Shown: positions 18,610 to 26,455 of the stretch, piece by piece
Layout of the letters: every line of letters begins with the position of its first letter
Numbering within the stretch: position 1 is the first letter of the stretch
NCBI RefSeq assembly: GCF_003966145.1
Contig: NZ_RXNR01000006.1
Location: forward strand, 39,316-103,315
Length of the DNA: 64,000 nucleotides
Direction: 5' to 3'
Source of the DNA: Lysinibacillus telephonicus
GTDB taxonomy: Bacteria > Bacillota > Bacilli > Bacillales_A > Planococcaceae
Position numbers and translations under genes: made by a program
The notes under the pieces: model-generated
Told to the model about the DNA's origin: nothing
Database searches by the model: none
Seen by the model: only the letters and a program-made list of their open reading frames with translations

Positions 18610-19533
18610 ATGGGAAAGAAAACGAAGGTAGCTCTTGCAATTGCAGCAGCAAGTGCAGCAGCATGGGCTGGAAGTAAAGCTATTTCTAAGCCCCAAAAAA
18701 GAGAAATAAAAGATGTATTACAATTCAATCGCCCTATAGTTCTCGCACATCGTGGTGGCTCACACTTAGCACCTGAACATACAATGATTGCTTTTAAAAA
18801 AGCATTAGACTTAGGTGTCGATGGCTTTGAAGTAGACATTCGCTTAACAAAAGATGAAGAAATTATTGTGTTCCATGATGATACAATTGATCGCACTAGT
18901 GATGGTGCAGGTTTTGTAAAAGATTTTACATTAAATGAATTAAAACAATTTAACTTTGGCTATCATTTTGAAGACTTAGATGGGCAATTTCCTTATAGAG
19001 AACAAAAAGCGGACGTCGTAACTTTAAGAGAATTATTTGAGAGGTTCCCAAACACATATATTAATATAGATATTAAGGATGGACCTGATACGTATGAAGG
19101 AAGCTTAATGCCATCTAAATTATGGCGTCTTATTGAAGAGTACAATGCAGAAAATCGTATTGTTGTTACAAGCTTTTACAGTGAACAGGTTGACCGTTTT
19201 AATTTATATGCACAAAATCGAGTTGCCTTAGGTGCGGGTGAAGCAGATGTAAGAAAGGCATTTACAGCGTTTACTAGTCAATTTGGGCATTTATATCATC
19301 CAAAGGTTGATGTATTCCAAATACCTACTAAATCTGGGGTTATTTCATTAGACTCATCAAAATTTATTGCGTTCCTATCAAAATTAAATATTCCAGTTCA
19401 TTATTGGGTAATAGATGATACTGAAGCAGTACAGCGTTTAATTGAAAATGGTGCACAAGGTATTGTAACAGACCGTCCAGATATTATTGTTCCTTATCTA
19501 CAACAATTGCAATCAGAAAAAGAAGAATCATAG
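18610..19533 (+). CDS. Glycerophosphodiester phosphodiesterase
   Basis: Hydrolyses glycerophosphodiesters to sn-glycerol 3-phosphate and an alcohol. GDPD family (307 aa), probably secreted or anchored: the basic start and Ala-rich hydrophobic stretch (about residues 5-25) look like a signal sequence or anchor. Catalytic features: HRG at His47-Arg48, the metal ligands in FEVDIRLT (Glu74, Asp76), and HDDTIDRTSDG at His89. The C-terminal DRPDIIVPY is typical. AAGGAGG lies 7 nt before the ATG. Inserted between ylbG and ylbF relative to B. subtilis. Confidence 0.9.
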   Translation: MGKKTKVALAIAAASAAAWAGSKAISKPQKREIKDVLQFNRPIVLAHRGGSHLAPEHTMIAFKKALDLGVDGFEVDIRLTKDEEIIVFHDDTIDRTSDGAGFVKDFTLNELKQFNFGYHFEDLDGQFPYREQKADVVTLRELFERFPNTYINIDIKDGPDTYEGSLMPSKLWRLIEEYNAENRIVVTSFYSEQVDRFNLYAQNRVALGAGEADVRKAFTAFTSQFGHLYHPKVDVFQIPTKSGVISLDSSKFIAFLSKLNIPVHYWVIDDTEAVQRLIENGAQGIVTDRPDIIVPYLQQLQSEKEES

Positions 19534-19542
19534 TGTGAAAAT

Positions 19543-19571
19543 AGCAGTGGAGGTTAATTTTCTCTACTGCT
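19543..19571 (+). terminator. Terminator after the glycerophosphodiesterase gene
   Basis: 10-bp stem with one G-U wobble (19543-19552 with 19562-19571) followed by TTTTCT, starting 10 nt after the stop codon. Confidence 0.75.
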
Positions 19572-19738
19572 TTTCTATTGTTTAACAGGAAAATTTCAAA
19601 ACTAATTGAAAATTGCTTATAGGATTTTTTAAATTGTATAGGTTTTGTGAGAGGACTAAGGAGCTAACACAATGTTGATCACGGGAACGTTGCCACATGG
19701 ACGCAAACGTTTTTAATAATTTCCATAACAACAAAAAA

Positions 19739-19760
19739 CGACTCAAATTTAATTGAGTCG
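19739..19760 (-). terminator. Terminator after ylbF
   Basis: 8-bp stem (19739-19746 with 19753-19760), 6-nt loop, T6 run on the minus strand, just after the ylbF stop. Confidence 0.85.
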
Positions 19761-19766
19761 CATTTT

Positions 19767-20213
19767 TTATGCCGAGCAGGAGCAGCTTCCACCGCTTCCA
19801 CAGCCGGTTCCACATGATGAATCTGATGCAAAAAAAGGATTGCTGACTGGAACTTTTACCGCTTCTGAAACTGATTTTCCTATAATTAAGCTTATTTCAT
19901 CTAGTAAATCTTGAAAATCATTTTCAGCTAATTTTAAATTCGCTACAAGTTCGTTTAAATCAAGTTGACGCTTTTGTTGACGAATTTCTTTCATAATTTT
20001 ATGATAATCAGGATGATATTTCCCAAAACGCTGAACATCCTCATATTGTTCTTTCATTCGTGTAAATGCTTGTATTTGCTGTACAAGTTTTTCATTACTA
20101 TATACATCATTATATGCATTACGTAATTTTTGAGCTTGTTCTGAAGAGAGTATCATTGCACTCAATTCATCTGCTTCATCTAAAATGAAGGCCCATTCTG
20201 ATGTCATAATCAT
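19767..20213 (-). CDS. ylbF: YlbF/RicF family regulator with Cys-rich tail
   Basis: 148-aa helical protein of the YlbF/YmcA family. In B. subtilis, YlbF with YmcA and YaaT forms the Ric complex, which directs RNase Y mRNA processing, affects competence, sporulation and biofilm, and carries Fe-S clusters. The body is alpha-helical (about residues 10-115), and the last 20 residues form a Gly/Ser/Cys tail with four Cys (CGTGC and CSC). These match the ligands expected for an Fe-S site shared with partners. The ATG at 20213 has GGAGG 8 nt upstream; the longer frame was rejected. Confidence 0.92.
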   Translation of the reverse strand: MIMTSEWAFILDEADELSAMILSSEQAQKLRNAYNDVYSNEKLVQQIQAFTRMKEQYEDVQRFGKYHPDYHKIMKEIRQQKRQLDLNELVANLKLAENDFQDLLDEISLIIGKSVSEAVKVPVSNPFFASDSSCGTGCGSGGSCSCSA

Positions 20214-20346
20214 CAATATTTCCTCCAATCTGATATTATCATAGCAGAAAATAAGCAATGTTTGTATTATGAATACTTATTTGTTTACTAAAAAAATTTT
20301 TTCATAATTAATACCTATATTATAAACGCAATTACTATAATAAACT

Positions 20347-21825
20347 CTATTCAACACGATCCTTCATACACTTTTCTATAACAGATTTCACACATTCGTA
20401 ATCCGAAAATTCGAATTGTTCCGTCCCAATTGTCTGCGTTTTTTCATGACCTTTTCCCGCAATCAATATCGTATCTCCCTCTTTGGCAGAACGAATTGCT
20501 CTTTCGATTGCCTGAGCTCTATCTAAAATCATTTCATATTGCTGTTTTGCAGTAAAACCAGCAGCTATTTGAGCATTAATCACTTCAGGGTCCTCACTTC
20601 TTGGATTATCTGTAGTTAAATAAATTAAATCTGCATATTTTGATGCTACTGCCCCCATTTTAATACGTTTATGCTTATCTCTATCCCCACCGCAACTAAA
20701 TACAACGATTAAATCACCTTTTACAGTTTTTCTTAATGTTTGCAAAACTGCTCTTAATGCTGCTTCTGTGTGGGCATAATCAATATAAATTGATAAGTTT
20801 AAATCATTCTTAATAGATTCTAATCGACCACTTGGCAAATGAAGTGTTTCTGCCGCATTACATATTTCTTCTATTTGAAAGCCAAGTTCACTTACAGTAG
20901 TAATTGCAGCTATTGCGTTTTGTAGATGATGTTCACCAACAAAAGGTATGGAGAACACCTTTTGCCCTTTATTGCTTTGAAGACAACATGTTGATGTTGT
21001 TAATCCTTCTGCAAGAAGTTGTAATTGGTAATCAACCCTATTTCCTAAACCAAAGTATGCCTTTTTCTTTTTCGTTTGCAGTCCTACTGTCCGGCAGAAG
21101 GAATCGTCTCCATTTAAGACAAGCTGATCTGCTAAAGAAGCTAGTAGCTGTTTAGCTGCTTTATATTTGTCATACGACCCGTGATCTTCAATATGATCCT
21201 CTGCTAAATTTAGGAATACACCTATATTAATAGAACAGTCATCTAAACGATGTTTTGCAAGTCCCATAGATGAAGCTTCAAGTACAACATATTGAACACC
21301 ACGATTAACAGCAATTTTTAATATTTTGTGTAAATGCTTCGGCTGTAAAGTAGTTAATGGTTCATAAGATAATTTCACTTCAACACCATTAATAAATATT
21401 CCGTTTGTTCCAATGACGATTACATTTTTATGTAGTGCATGTAGTAGCTGACCGATAAAATGACTTACTGTTGTTTTTCCATTTGTACCAGTAATAGCAA
21501 TTACTTGCATTGCTTCAGCCGGATAATTATTTATTTTTGCAGCACTATATGACATGAATTTTAAGCAATTCGGCACCCATATTAACGGTACTGATAACTT
21601 TAATGTATCTAGTAATTTTTCATCCTCGATAACTACCCCAACTGCCCCATTTTCTATTGCAATATCTATATATTTTAATCCATCAGATTTTCTTCCTTTT
21701 CGTACTACAAACAAATCGCCTTTTTGAACTCCTTGGGCATAATCTTCTATTCCAAACACTTCAACTCTTATAGACCCACCCTTAACAGTACATGGCCAAT
21801 CTTTTAAAAGTTCTGCCAGTTGCAA
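20347..21825 (-). CDS. MurE-type UDP-MurNAc-tripeptide ligase with DAP-specific motif (likely second copy)
   Basis: ATP-dependent ligase of the MurE family (492 aa) that adds the third amino acid to UDP-MurNAc-L-Ala-D-Glu. The N-terminal UDP-binding domain is present. The P-loop is GTNGKTT (residues 113-119), and the central domain has the Lys carbamylation region (SYDKYKAAKQLL). The C-terminal domain carries DNPRSEDP (Asp406-Arg409) and GKGHE, the meso-diaminopimelate signature; lysine-adding enzymes have another residue in place of the Arg. The standard murE normally follows pbpB/spoVD in the dcw cluster, outside this window, so this is probably a paralogue. The TTG at 21825 follows AAAAGGAGTG and gives the family length. 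Confidence 0.85.
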   Translation of the reverse strand: MQLAELLKDWPCTVKGGSIRVEVFGIEDYAQGVQKGDLFVVRKGRKSDGLKYIDIAIENGAVGVVIEDEKLLDTLKLSVPLIWVPNCLKFMSYSAAKINNYPAEAMQVIAITGTNGKTTVSHFIGQLLHALHKNVIVIGTNGIFINGVEVKLSYEPLTTLQPKHLHKILKIAVNRGVQYVVLEASSMGLAKHRLDDCSINIGVFLNLAEDHIEDHGSYDKYKAAKQLLASLADQLVLNGDDSFCRTVGLQTKKKKAYFGLGNRVDYQLQLLAEGLTTSTCCLQSNKGQKVFSIPFVGEHHLQNAIAAITTVSELGFQIEEICNAAETLHLPSGRLESIKNDLNLSIYIDYAHTEAALRAVLQTLRKTVKGDLIVVFSCGGDRDKHKRIKMGAVASKYADLIYLTTDNPRSEDPEVINAQIAAGFTAKQQYEMILDRAQAIERAIRSAKEGDTILIAGKGHEKTQTIGTEQFEFSDYECVKSVIEKCMKDRVE

Positions 21826-21969
21826 GATGTCACTCCTTTTCCCTATTCTATGCCTAGGTTTCATTCGTGACACTAAAAAAGTGTGTGCTAATATAAATGT
21901 GTAAACGCCCTACAAGCCCTGTGCAGCCTTTTAAAGTTGATACTTTCTTCAAACACGAAAAAACAAAAA

Positions 21970-22007
21970 GAGTATGTTTTCAACTTATAACAGCTAATAA
22001 CATACTC
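21970..22007 (-). terminator. Terminator after ylbC
   Basis: 9-bp stem (21970-21978 with 21999-22007), 20-nt loop, T5 tail on the minus strand, just past the ylbC stop. Confidence 0.75.
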
Positions 22008-22020
22008 CTAAACATCATTA

Positions 22021-23103
22021 TTATTCAGTTATTTTATTTTCTTCTTCTAAATTTTTTTGTATAAATATTTGTGTATAATAATTCATAAAGACACCGGATC
22101 CTACGGTAGTAAATTTTTCATCCAGCATATATTCTCTATGATTACTTGAATTTAACCAACCATGTGCCGCTTCAATCGAGTCAATATATGATGTAGCAAT
22201 GTTTTCCTCTGCATCCTCATATAAAATTCCTTCTTCATCCAATCGCTGCTTTAATGTACCATTTGTAGGCGAGTCATGTGATAAATAATTTTGACTGTAC
22301 ATATCTTCACTATGCTGCATTGCTACAAACGAAATCTCTTGTTCGTTATCAATTAGGGGAATATCATTTTGTTCTCGAAATTGATTTAATAAATCGTATA
22401 GTTGATCTGCACTTGCCTGATTGCTTTCTTCTATCAAATAAGAAGTTGGACTTGGCGATGTTAAAAGTTTTCCTACAAATGACATTTCATAAGGTCGGTG
22501 CATTACCAACGTTTTACTATCAATATATCTTATTCCACTCAATGATCCACTTTCACTATCCATATATAACTGTGCAAAGATATCTTCAAATTTAGTTAAT
22601 ATTCTAGTATTCATATCTTCTTCACTCATAGTAAAAGTGTAAATATTATCATCAATAACTGCTGTAACCTCTGAATCAATTATTGTCATTCGATATATGT
22701 CATTAAGTGATTGGCCAATTTTATATGGAGTTACATCTAAAGATTTTCCACTCGTATACACTTGCGTAATAATGCCATCTTCTACACCAAACATGACAAA
22801 CTTATTAACATCCTCATTATAAACCCACCATTCATAACCAAAAACAGTTTGATCGTAGCGGTTCGGTTCTCCGTATAGTTTTATTATAGTATCACTTTTT
22901 TTGCCAATAAAGGTTGATAATCCCGTTTTTGGACGAGGCAACGCATCCTGTAAAACTTGCGGTTCGCTGTCAGTCTTCGGTATAATTTGAGAAGATGAAT
23001 TTGGTCCTTCTAATGGTTCGTATTCATCTCCAGAGTTTGACGAATAATAAAAGATAATTGCTAGAAATGAAAGGACAATTAAGATTCGAAAAAGAGTTTT
23101 CAT
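22021..23103 (-). CDS. ylbC: CAP-domain extracytoplasmic protein YlbC
   Basis: 360-aa exported protein. A signal-anchor (about residues 3-19) is followed by an N-terminal CAP-associated domain (about 60-200, with IGKKSDTIIKLYGEPNRYD, a repeat-like G.P motif) and a C-terminal CAP/SCP domain (about 225-350) containing the family's HSEDMYSQNYLSHDSP and HGWLNSSNHREYMLDEKFTTVGSG. These CAP motifs are shared with YkwD-like and PR-1-like proteins. The ATG at 23103 is used rather than the GTG two codons earlier. Same order as B. subtilis ylbC. Function unknown. Confidence 0.9.
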   Translation of the reverse strand: MKTLFRILIVLSFLAIIFYYSSNSGDEYEPLEGPNSSSQIIPKTDSEPQVLQDALPRPKTGLSTFIGKKSDTIIKLYGEPNRYDQTVFGYEWWVYNEDVNKFVMFGVEDGIITQVYTSGKSLDVTPYKIGQSLNDIYRMTIIDSEVTAVIDDNIYTFTMSEEDMNTRILTKFEDIFAQLYMDSESGSLSGIRYIDSKTLVMHRPYEMSFVGKLLTSPSPTSYLIEESNQASADQLYDLLNQFREQNDIPLIDNEQEISFVAMQHSEDMYSQNYLSHDSPTNGTLKQRLDEEGILYEDAEENIATSYIDSIEAAHGWLNSSNHREYMLDEKFTTVGSGVFMNYYTQIFIQKNLEEENKITE

Positions 23104-23254
23104 GCGCACCTATCCTTTCTTTTTTAATGATATTTAGTATACCAATTATATATCGGTTGACACAATGTTGCCATTGCAACAAAACTTAATTTGCTCTATT
23201 ATTGAAATTGAGCGTATAATTTATGTACGATTTTGCTAAAGGAGGATTTTTTTA

Positions 23255-23620
23255 ATGTATTTTGAAAACAAAACACTTGAAAATATAACTGCTGGACAAG
23301 AATTACTTGTAAGCGTTATGGAAAAAAACGGATTAGAATGTCATGGTGGATGGGACTATGATCGCATGACTTTCGACAAACGTTTTGATTTACGCGAAGG
23401 TCGCTATTATTTACGCGTATTCTGCAGCGCAATTTCTGGTGACGTTGGAAATAGAAGTGCCGTTTTAAAAATCAACAAACCTGCTCTTGGTAAATACTAC
23501 TATCCACACGGTGTAGAATATGACGAAGATGAAGTATTCCCAGTACATTTAGTAAAAGAATGCGAAGAAATTTTAGAAAACGTTAAAAAAGACTTCGCAG
23601 CATTCGGTATCGAAGCTTAA
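23255..23620 (+). CDS. YugN-like family protein
   Basis: 121-aa cytoplasmic protein resembling B. subtilis YugN. It is a compact alpha/beta protein rich in aromatic and acidic residues (GGWDYDRMTFDKRFDLREGRYYLRVFCSA; ALGKYYYPHGVEYDEDEVFP) with no recognised catalytic site. The strong ribosome site AAAGGAGG and the even codon usage suggest good expression. It is a single-gene unit divergent from ylbC. Confidence 0.75.
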   Translation: MYFENKTLENITAGQELLVSVMEKNGLECHGGWDYDRMTFDKRFDLREGRYYLRVFCSAISGDVGNRSAVLKINKPALGKYYYPHGVEYDEDEVFPVHLVKECEEILENVKKDFAAFGIEA

Positions 23621-23632
23621 TATTTCAATTTC

Positions 23633-23658
23633 AAGGGTATGGCGAATGTCATGCTCTT
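23633..23658 (+). terminator. Terminator after the yugN-like gene
   Basis: 9-bp stem with G-U wobbles (23633-23641 with 23650-23658) followed by a T run, 13 nt after the stop codon. Confidence 0.7.
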
Positions 23659-23739
23659 TTTAATTATAGAACAAAGACTTATAATAACTCCACTTCCTTT
23701 GCAACTACTTCATTCCCAGCTAAAGATTCCCTAAAACTT

Positions 23740-23772
23740 CAAGGGGATGTCCAAATTTTGGACACCCCCTTG
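23740..23772 (-). terminator. Strong GC-rich hairpin after ctaM
   Basis: 16-bp stem with one wobble (23740-23755 with 23757-23772) just downstream of ctaM. The T tail on the minus strand is interrupted, so termination efficiency is uncertain. Confidence 0.6.
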
Positions 23773-23788
23773 TAAAACAAACTTTTTT

Positions 23789-24250
23789 TTAAAAACCTAA
23801 AATCGCTTTAATAACAGAGGTAGTTTCTCCACCTTTGTAAATTACATAAAGCAATAAATATACTGCAACACCAGTAATTGCTACAAAAAACCAAATAATA
23901 CTTGTAATCGGACCAATTTTACGGTGAATACTAAGCTTAGTCTTTAATCCTGTGATAATACTTACTAACCCAAAAACTGCTCCTACAGTCGCCAAAATAA
24001 TGTGGAAAATTAAAAAGAATGTATAATATCCTTTTACATCATCCGGTCCACCAAACGCAGTATTACCAATAAAAACAGTTCTAGAAACATAAATTATAAA
24101 GAAAATTAAAGCTGAAACTCCAGCAGCGATCATTACCTTTTTATGTGCATCAATTTTTCTTTTAAAAATTAGTCCCCATCCGATTGCAACTAACACAGCA
24201 CTGATTACTATGAATGAAGTACTAATCGTAGGTAGAAGAGGTACTCCCAT
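23789..24250 (-). CDS. ctaM: DUF420 membrane protein, CtaM-like oxidase maturation factor
   Basis: 153-aa four-helix membrane protein of the DUF420 family (YozB in B. subtilis; CtaM in Staphylococcus aureus, needed for haem-copper oxidase assembly). Conserved His residues lie near the membrane faces (IDAHKKVM, FHIILATVG, SIHRKIGP), which fits haem or copper handling. It follows ctaG in the cta cluster. The symbol is given by family and location; the exact function here is inferred. Confidence 0.82.
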   Translation of the reverse strand: MGVPLLPTISTSFIVISAVLVAIGWGLIFKRKIDAHKKVMIAAGVSALIFFIIYVSRTVFIGNTAFGGPDDVKGYYTFFLIFHIILATVGAVFGLVSIITGLKTKLSIHRKIGPITSIIWFFVAITGVAVYLLLYVIYKGGETTSVIKAILGF

Positions 24251-24314
24251 TTAACATTCTCCTATCTTGTATATATCTCTACTCACGTCAAAACGTAATT
24301 AGGTACAAAATTTA

Positions 24315-25235
24315 TTAGTATTGCTCACTTTGTTTTTTTGATTGAAAATCTCTTAAAGCCTTTTCAGTAATTGCTTCTTCGTCTGTATGTTCTTCTTTCC
24401 ACCACTCACGGAAAACTCTAAATAATACAACTGCAAATATTATTTCTTGTATTATTTTCATTAGAACCCCACCTAATTGTTGATCACCAATAGGGCTCAT
24501 ATTATTAAATAATTCAGGTCCTGATAAAGTCAAGCCAGATAATGTTGAACTTGGAACACATAGCTCCATTGCCTTTAACCATACTTCTCCATCTGTGTAA
24601 GTTGCATACATAGGCTCTGGATTAAAAATAATTAAAGCACAAGCCGGTGTAATTAATACGGCATTTGCAATGATATAACCAATTTTGAAGAGGTTTTTCA
24701 TTTTCGGCTGACCTTCTACCTTATTTACTAAAGGCCAATTCATAAAGAAAGCAGCTAAAAATAATATAAATGAAAAGATACCGTGGAATGTTTCATTTAG
24801 TTTTATCGTATCAAACAAAACTGGAATATGGTATAGAGAAAACATCATCGCAAATACAAAAGCAGCAACTACGGGTTGTGTAAAAATTTTAAATATATTT
24901 CGAACAACTGGTGCTTCAATAACGACTTTCCAAACCCACCAAGGAATTCCTTTAATTAGTAAAATAGGTACTAACAATAATAAAAATGCCATTTGCACCA
25001 TATGATAAGTGAACATAATATGTGACATCAAATCTATAGGCGAACCCTTAATAATATAAAGGGATATCATTGCTAATAGAAAATATATTGCTTCACTCTT
25101 TTTTAAAGGTTCGCTAGTTTTAAAATCTTTTCGCCACACGACTGTCACTAAAAAATAAAGGACTGTTAAAAATAATATTACTCCGATTAAATAAGGACTC
25201 CATAATGCTTGAAATCCAAATATACTTAACGGCAT
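24315..25235 (-). CDS. ctaG: Cytochrome c oxidase assembly factor CtaG
   Basis: 306-aa polytopic protein of the caa3_CtaG family with about seven membrane helices. B. subtilis CtaG is needed for formation of active caa3 oxidase, probably in CuB insertion. Typical family stretches with His: LMSHIMFTYHMVQMAFLLL and FSLYHIPVLFDTIKLNETFHGIFSF. ATG at 25235 has AAAGGAG 9 nt upstream; the ATG two codons earlier would leave a gap of only 3 nt. It has its own promoter and a terminator separates it from ctaF. Confidence 0.92.
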   Translation of the reverse strand: MPLSIFGFQALWSPYLIGVILFLTVLYFLVTVVWRKDFKTSEPLKKSEAIYFLLAMISLYIIKGSPIDLMSHIMFTYHMVQMAFLLLLVPILLIKGIPWWVWKVVIEAPVVRNIFKIFTQPVVAAFVFAMMFSLYHIPVLFDTIKLNETFHGIFSFILFLAAFFMNWPLVNKVEGQPKMKNLFKIGYIIANAVLITPACALIIFNPEPMYATYTDGEVWLKAMELCVPSSTLSGLTLSGPELFNNMSPIGDQQLGGVLMKIIQEIIFAVVLFRVFREWWKEEHTDEEAITEKALRDFQSKKQSEQY

Positions 25236-25267
25236 ACACATGCGCTCCTTTAAACTTCAATAGTCTT

Positions 25268-25296
25268 ATTATAGAACGCTTACATCGTAACATCAA
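25268..25296 (-). promoter_or_regulatory. ctaG promoter
   Basis: Minus-strand -35 TTGATG (25291-25296), 17-bp spacer, perfect -10 TATAAT (25268-25273), 33 bp before the ctaG start. The spacer holds a cre-like half (TGTAAGCG), too degenerate to call a CcpA site. Confidence 0.7.
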
Positions 25297-25449
25297 TGAA
25301 CGAACTATGACAAATATAATATTTTAACGTTTTAACTAATTATTTGTTAATTATATAAAGATTTGAACACTCATATGTAAATACTTTCTGTTTGCTAATA
25401 TCGCTAGCAAAAACGCTGTAATACTCAACAACCGTTCATTAAAAGTTAA

Positions 25450-25480
25450 AAACACGCTTCTGATTATCAGAAGCGTGTTT
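25450..25480 (-). terminator. Terminator of the ctaCDEF operon
   Basis: Perfect 14-bp stem (25450-25463 with 25467-25480) with a 3-nt loop just past the ctaF stop. The minus-strand tail is T-poor, but the stem is very stable. Confidence 0.8.
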
Positions 25481-25488
25481 ATTTTATC

Positions 25489-25830
25489 TTACCACCAAAT
25501 GATAGTTAAGAATGTAATAAAGAATGTAAATGCAATTAGAGCACCAGTCCAAACAAATAATTGAATTACTCCGATATGGTGACCTTTTTTATCATCCATA
25601 TGCATGAATGAATATAGTTGTAAAACAACTTGGATCCCTGCAAGTAATAAAATTAATGGTTTAATAAAGAACGGTGAAAAATCTGCTACTACTACTGTAA
25701 ATGCAAGAAATGTTAAGAAAATCATAATCGCAAAATTGACTACTTGCTTACGCATGTGCACAGCATTATGATGGCGGTCATATTGATACTGCGCTTTAGT
25801 CTTTGCACGAAATTCAGTACCGTGTCCCAT
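25489..25830 (-). CDS. ctaF: Cytochrome caa3 oxidase subunit IV
   Basis: Small oxidase subunit (113 aa) with three membrane helices and a His/basic N-terminal tail (KAQYQYDRHHNAVHMRKQ). The central motif QLYSFMHMDDKKGHHIG is typical of bacterial COX4/CtaF. It begins one base after the ctaE stop, at the end of ctaCDEF. Confidence 0.93.
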   Translation of the reverse strand: MGHGTEFRAKTKAQYQYDRHHNAVHMRKQVVNFAIMIFLTFLAFTVVVADFSPFFIKPLILLLAGIQVVLQLYSFMHMDDKKGHHIGVIQLFVWTGALIAFTFFITFLTIIWW

Positions 25831-25831
25831 A

Positions 25832-26455
25832 TTATCCTAACACCCCCATTAAGTATACTACAGTAAAGATAAATACCCAAACTACGTCAATGAAGTGCCA
25901 ATAAATTGATGCTGCATAGTATTTTGGAGCATTGTATAAGTTTAATCCGCGTCTAGCGTTACGAACGATTAGACATGTAATCCAAACTAAACCAATTACT
26001 ACGTGCAAACCGTGTGTACCTACTAAAGTAAAGAAGGCGGAAGAGAACGCAGATTGTGTATAGCCAAATCCAATGTGTACATAATGATAGAACTCATAAA
26101 TTTCAAGACCTAAGAATCCAAGACCTAAAAGAACAGTGATGATCATCCAAGTTTGAACGCCTTTGAAATTATAGTTTTTCATATGATACATCGCAAATAC
26201 AGAAGTTAACGAAGATGTTAAAAGCAACATCGTCATAACAAATGCTAATGGCAATTCATAAAGTTCAGCTGCTGAAAACTCCATACCAGCTGGCCCTTTA
26301 TCTTTTAAAGAAAGGTAAGTAGCAAATACACTAGCGAAAAGCACAATATCGCTACAAATGAAAATCCAAATTCCAACGAATTTATTTTTCCCTTCCATTG
26401 TTGCTTGTTCAGGATGATCTGGCCAAGTTTGTGGGGTGAATTTAGTTTCTTCCAT
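25832..26455 (-). CDS. ctaE: Cytochrome caa3 oxidase subunit III
   Basis: 207-aa polytopic subunit III. Five helices, with the conserved FVGTHGLHVVIGLVWI segment (seen as LVGTHGLHVVIGLVWI), the N-terminal WPDHPEQATMEGKNKFVGIW, and a terminal WHFIDVVWVFIFTVVYL. Its ATG overlaps the ctaD stop by one base (TAATG), so translation is coupled. Confidence 0.96.
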   Translation of the reverse strand: MEETKFTPQTWPDHPEQATMEGKNKFVGIWIFICSDIVLFASVFATYLSLKDKGPAGMEFSAAELYELPLAFVMTMLLLTSSLTSVFAMYHMKNYNFKGVQTWMIITVLLGLGFLGLEIYEFYHYVHIGFGYTQSAFSSAFFTLVGTHGLHVVIGLVWITCLIVRNARRGLNLYNAPKYYAASIYWHFIDVVWVFIFTVVYLMGVLG

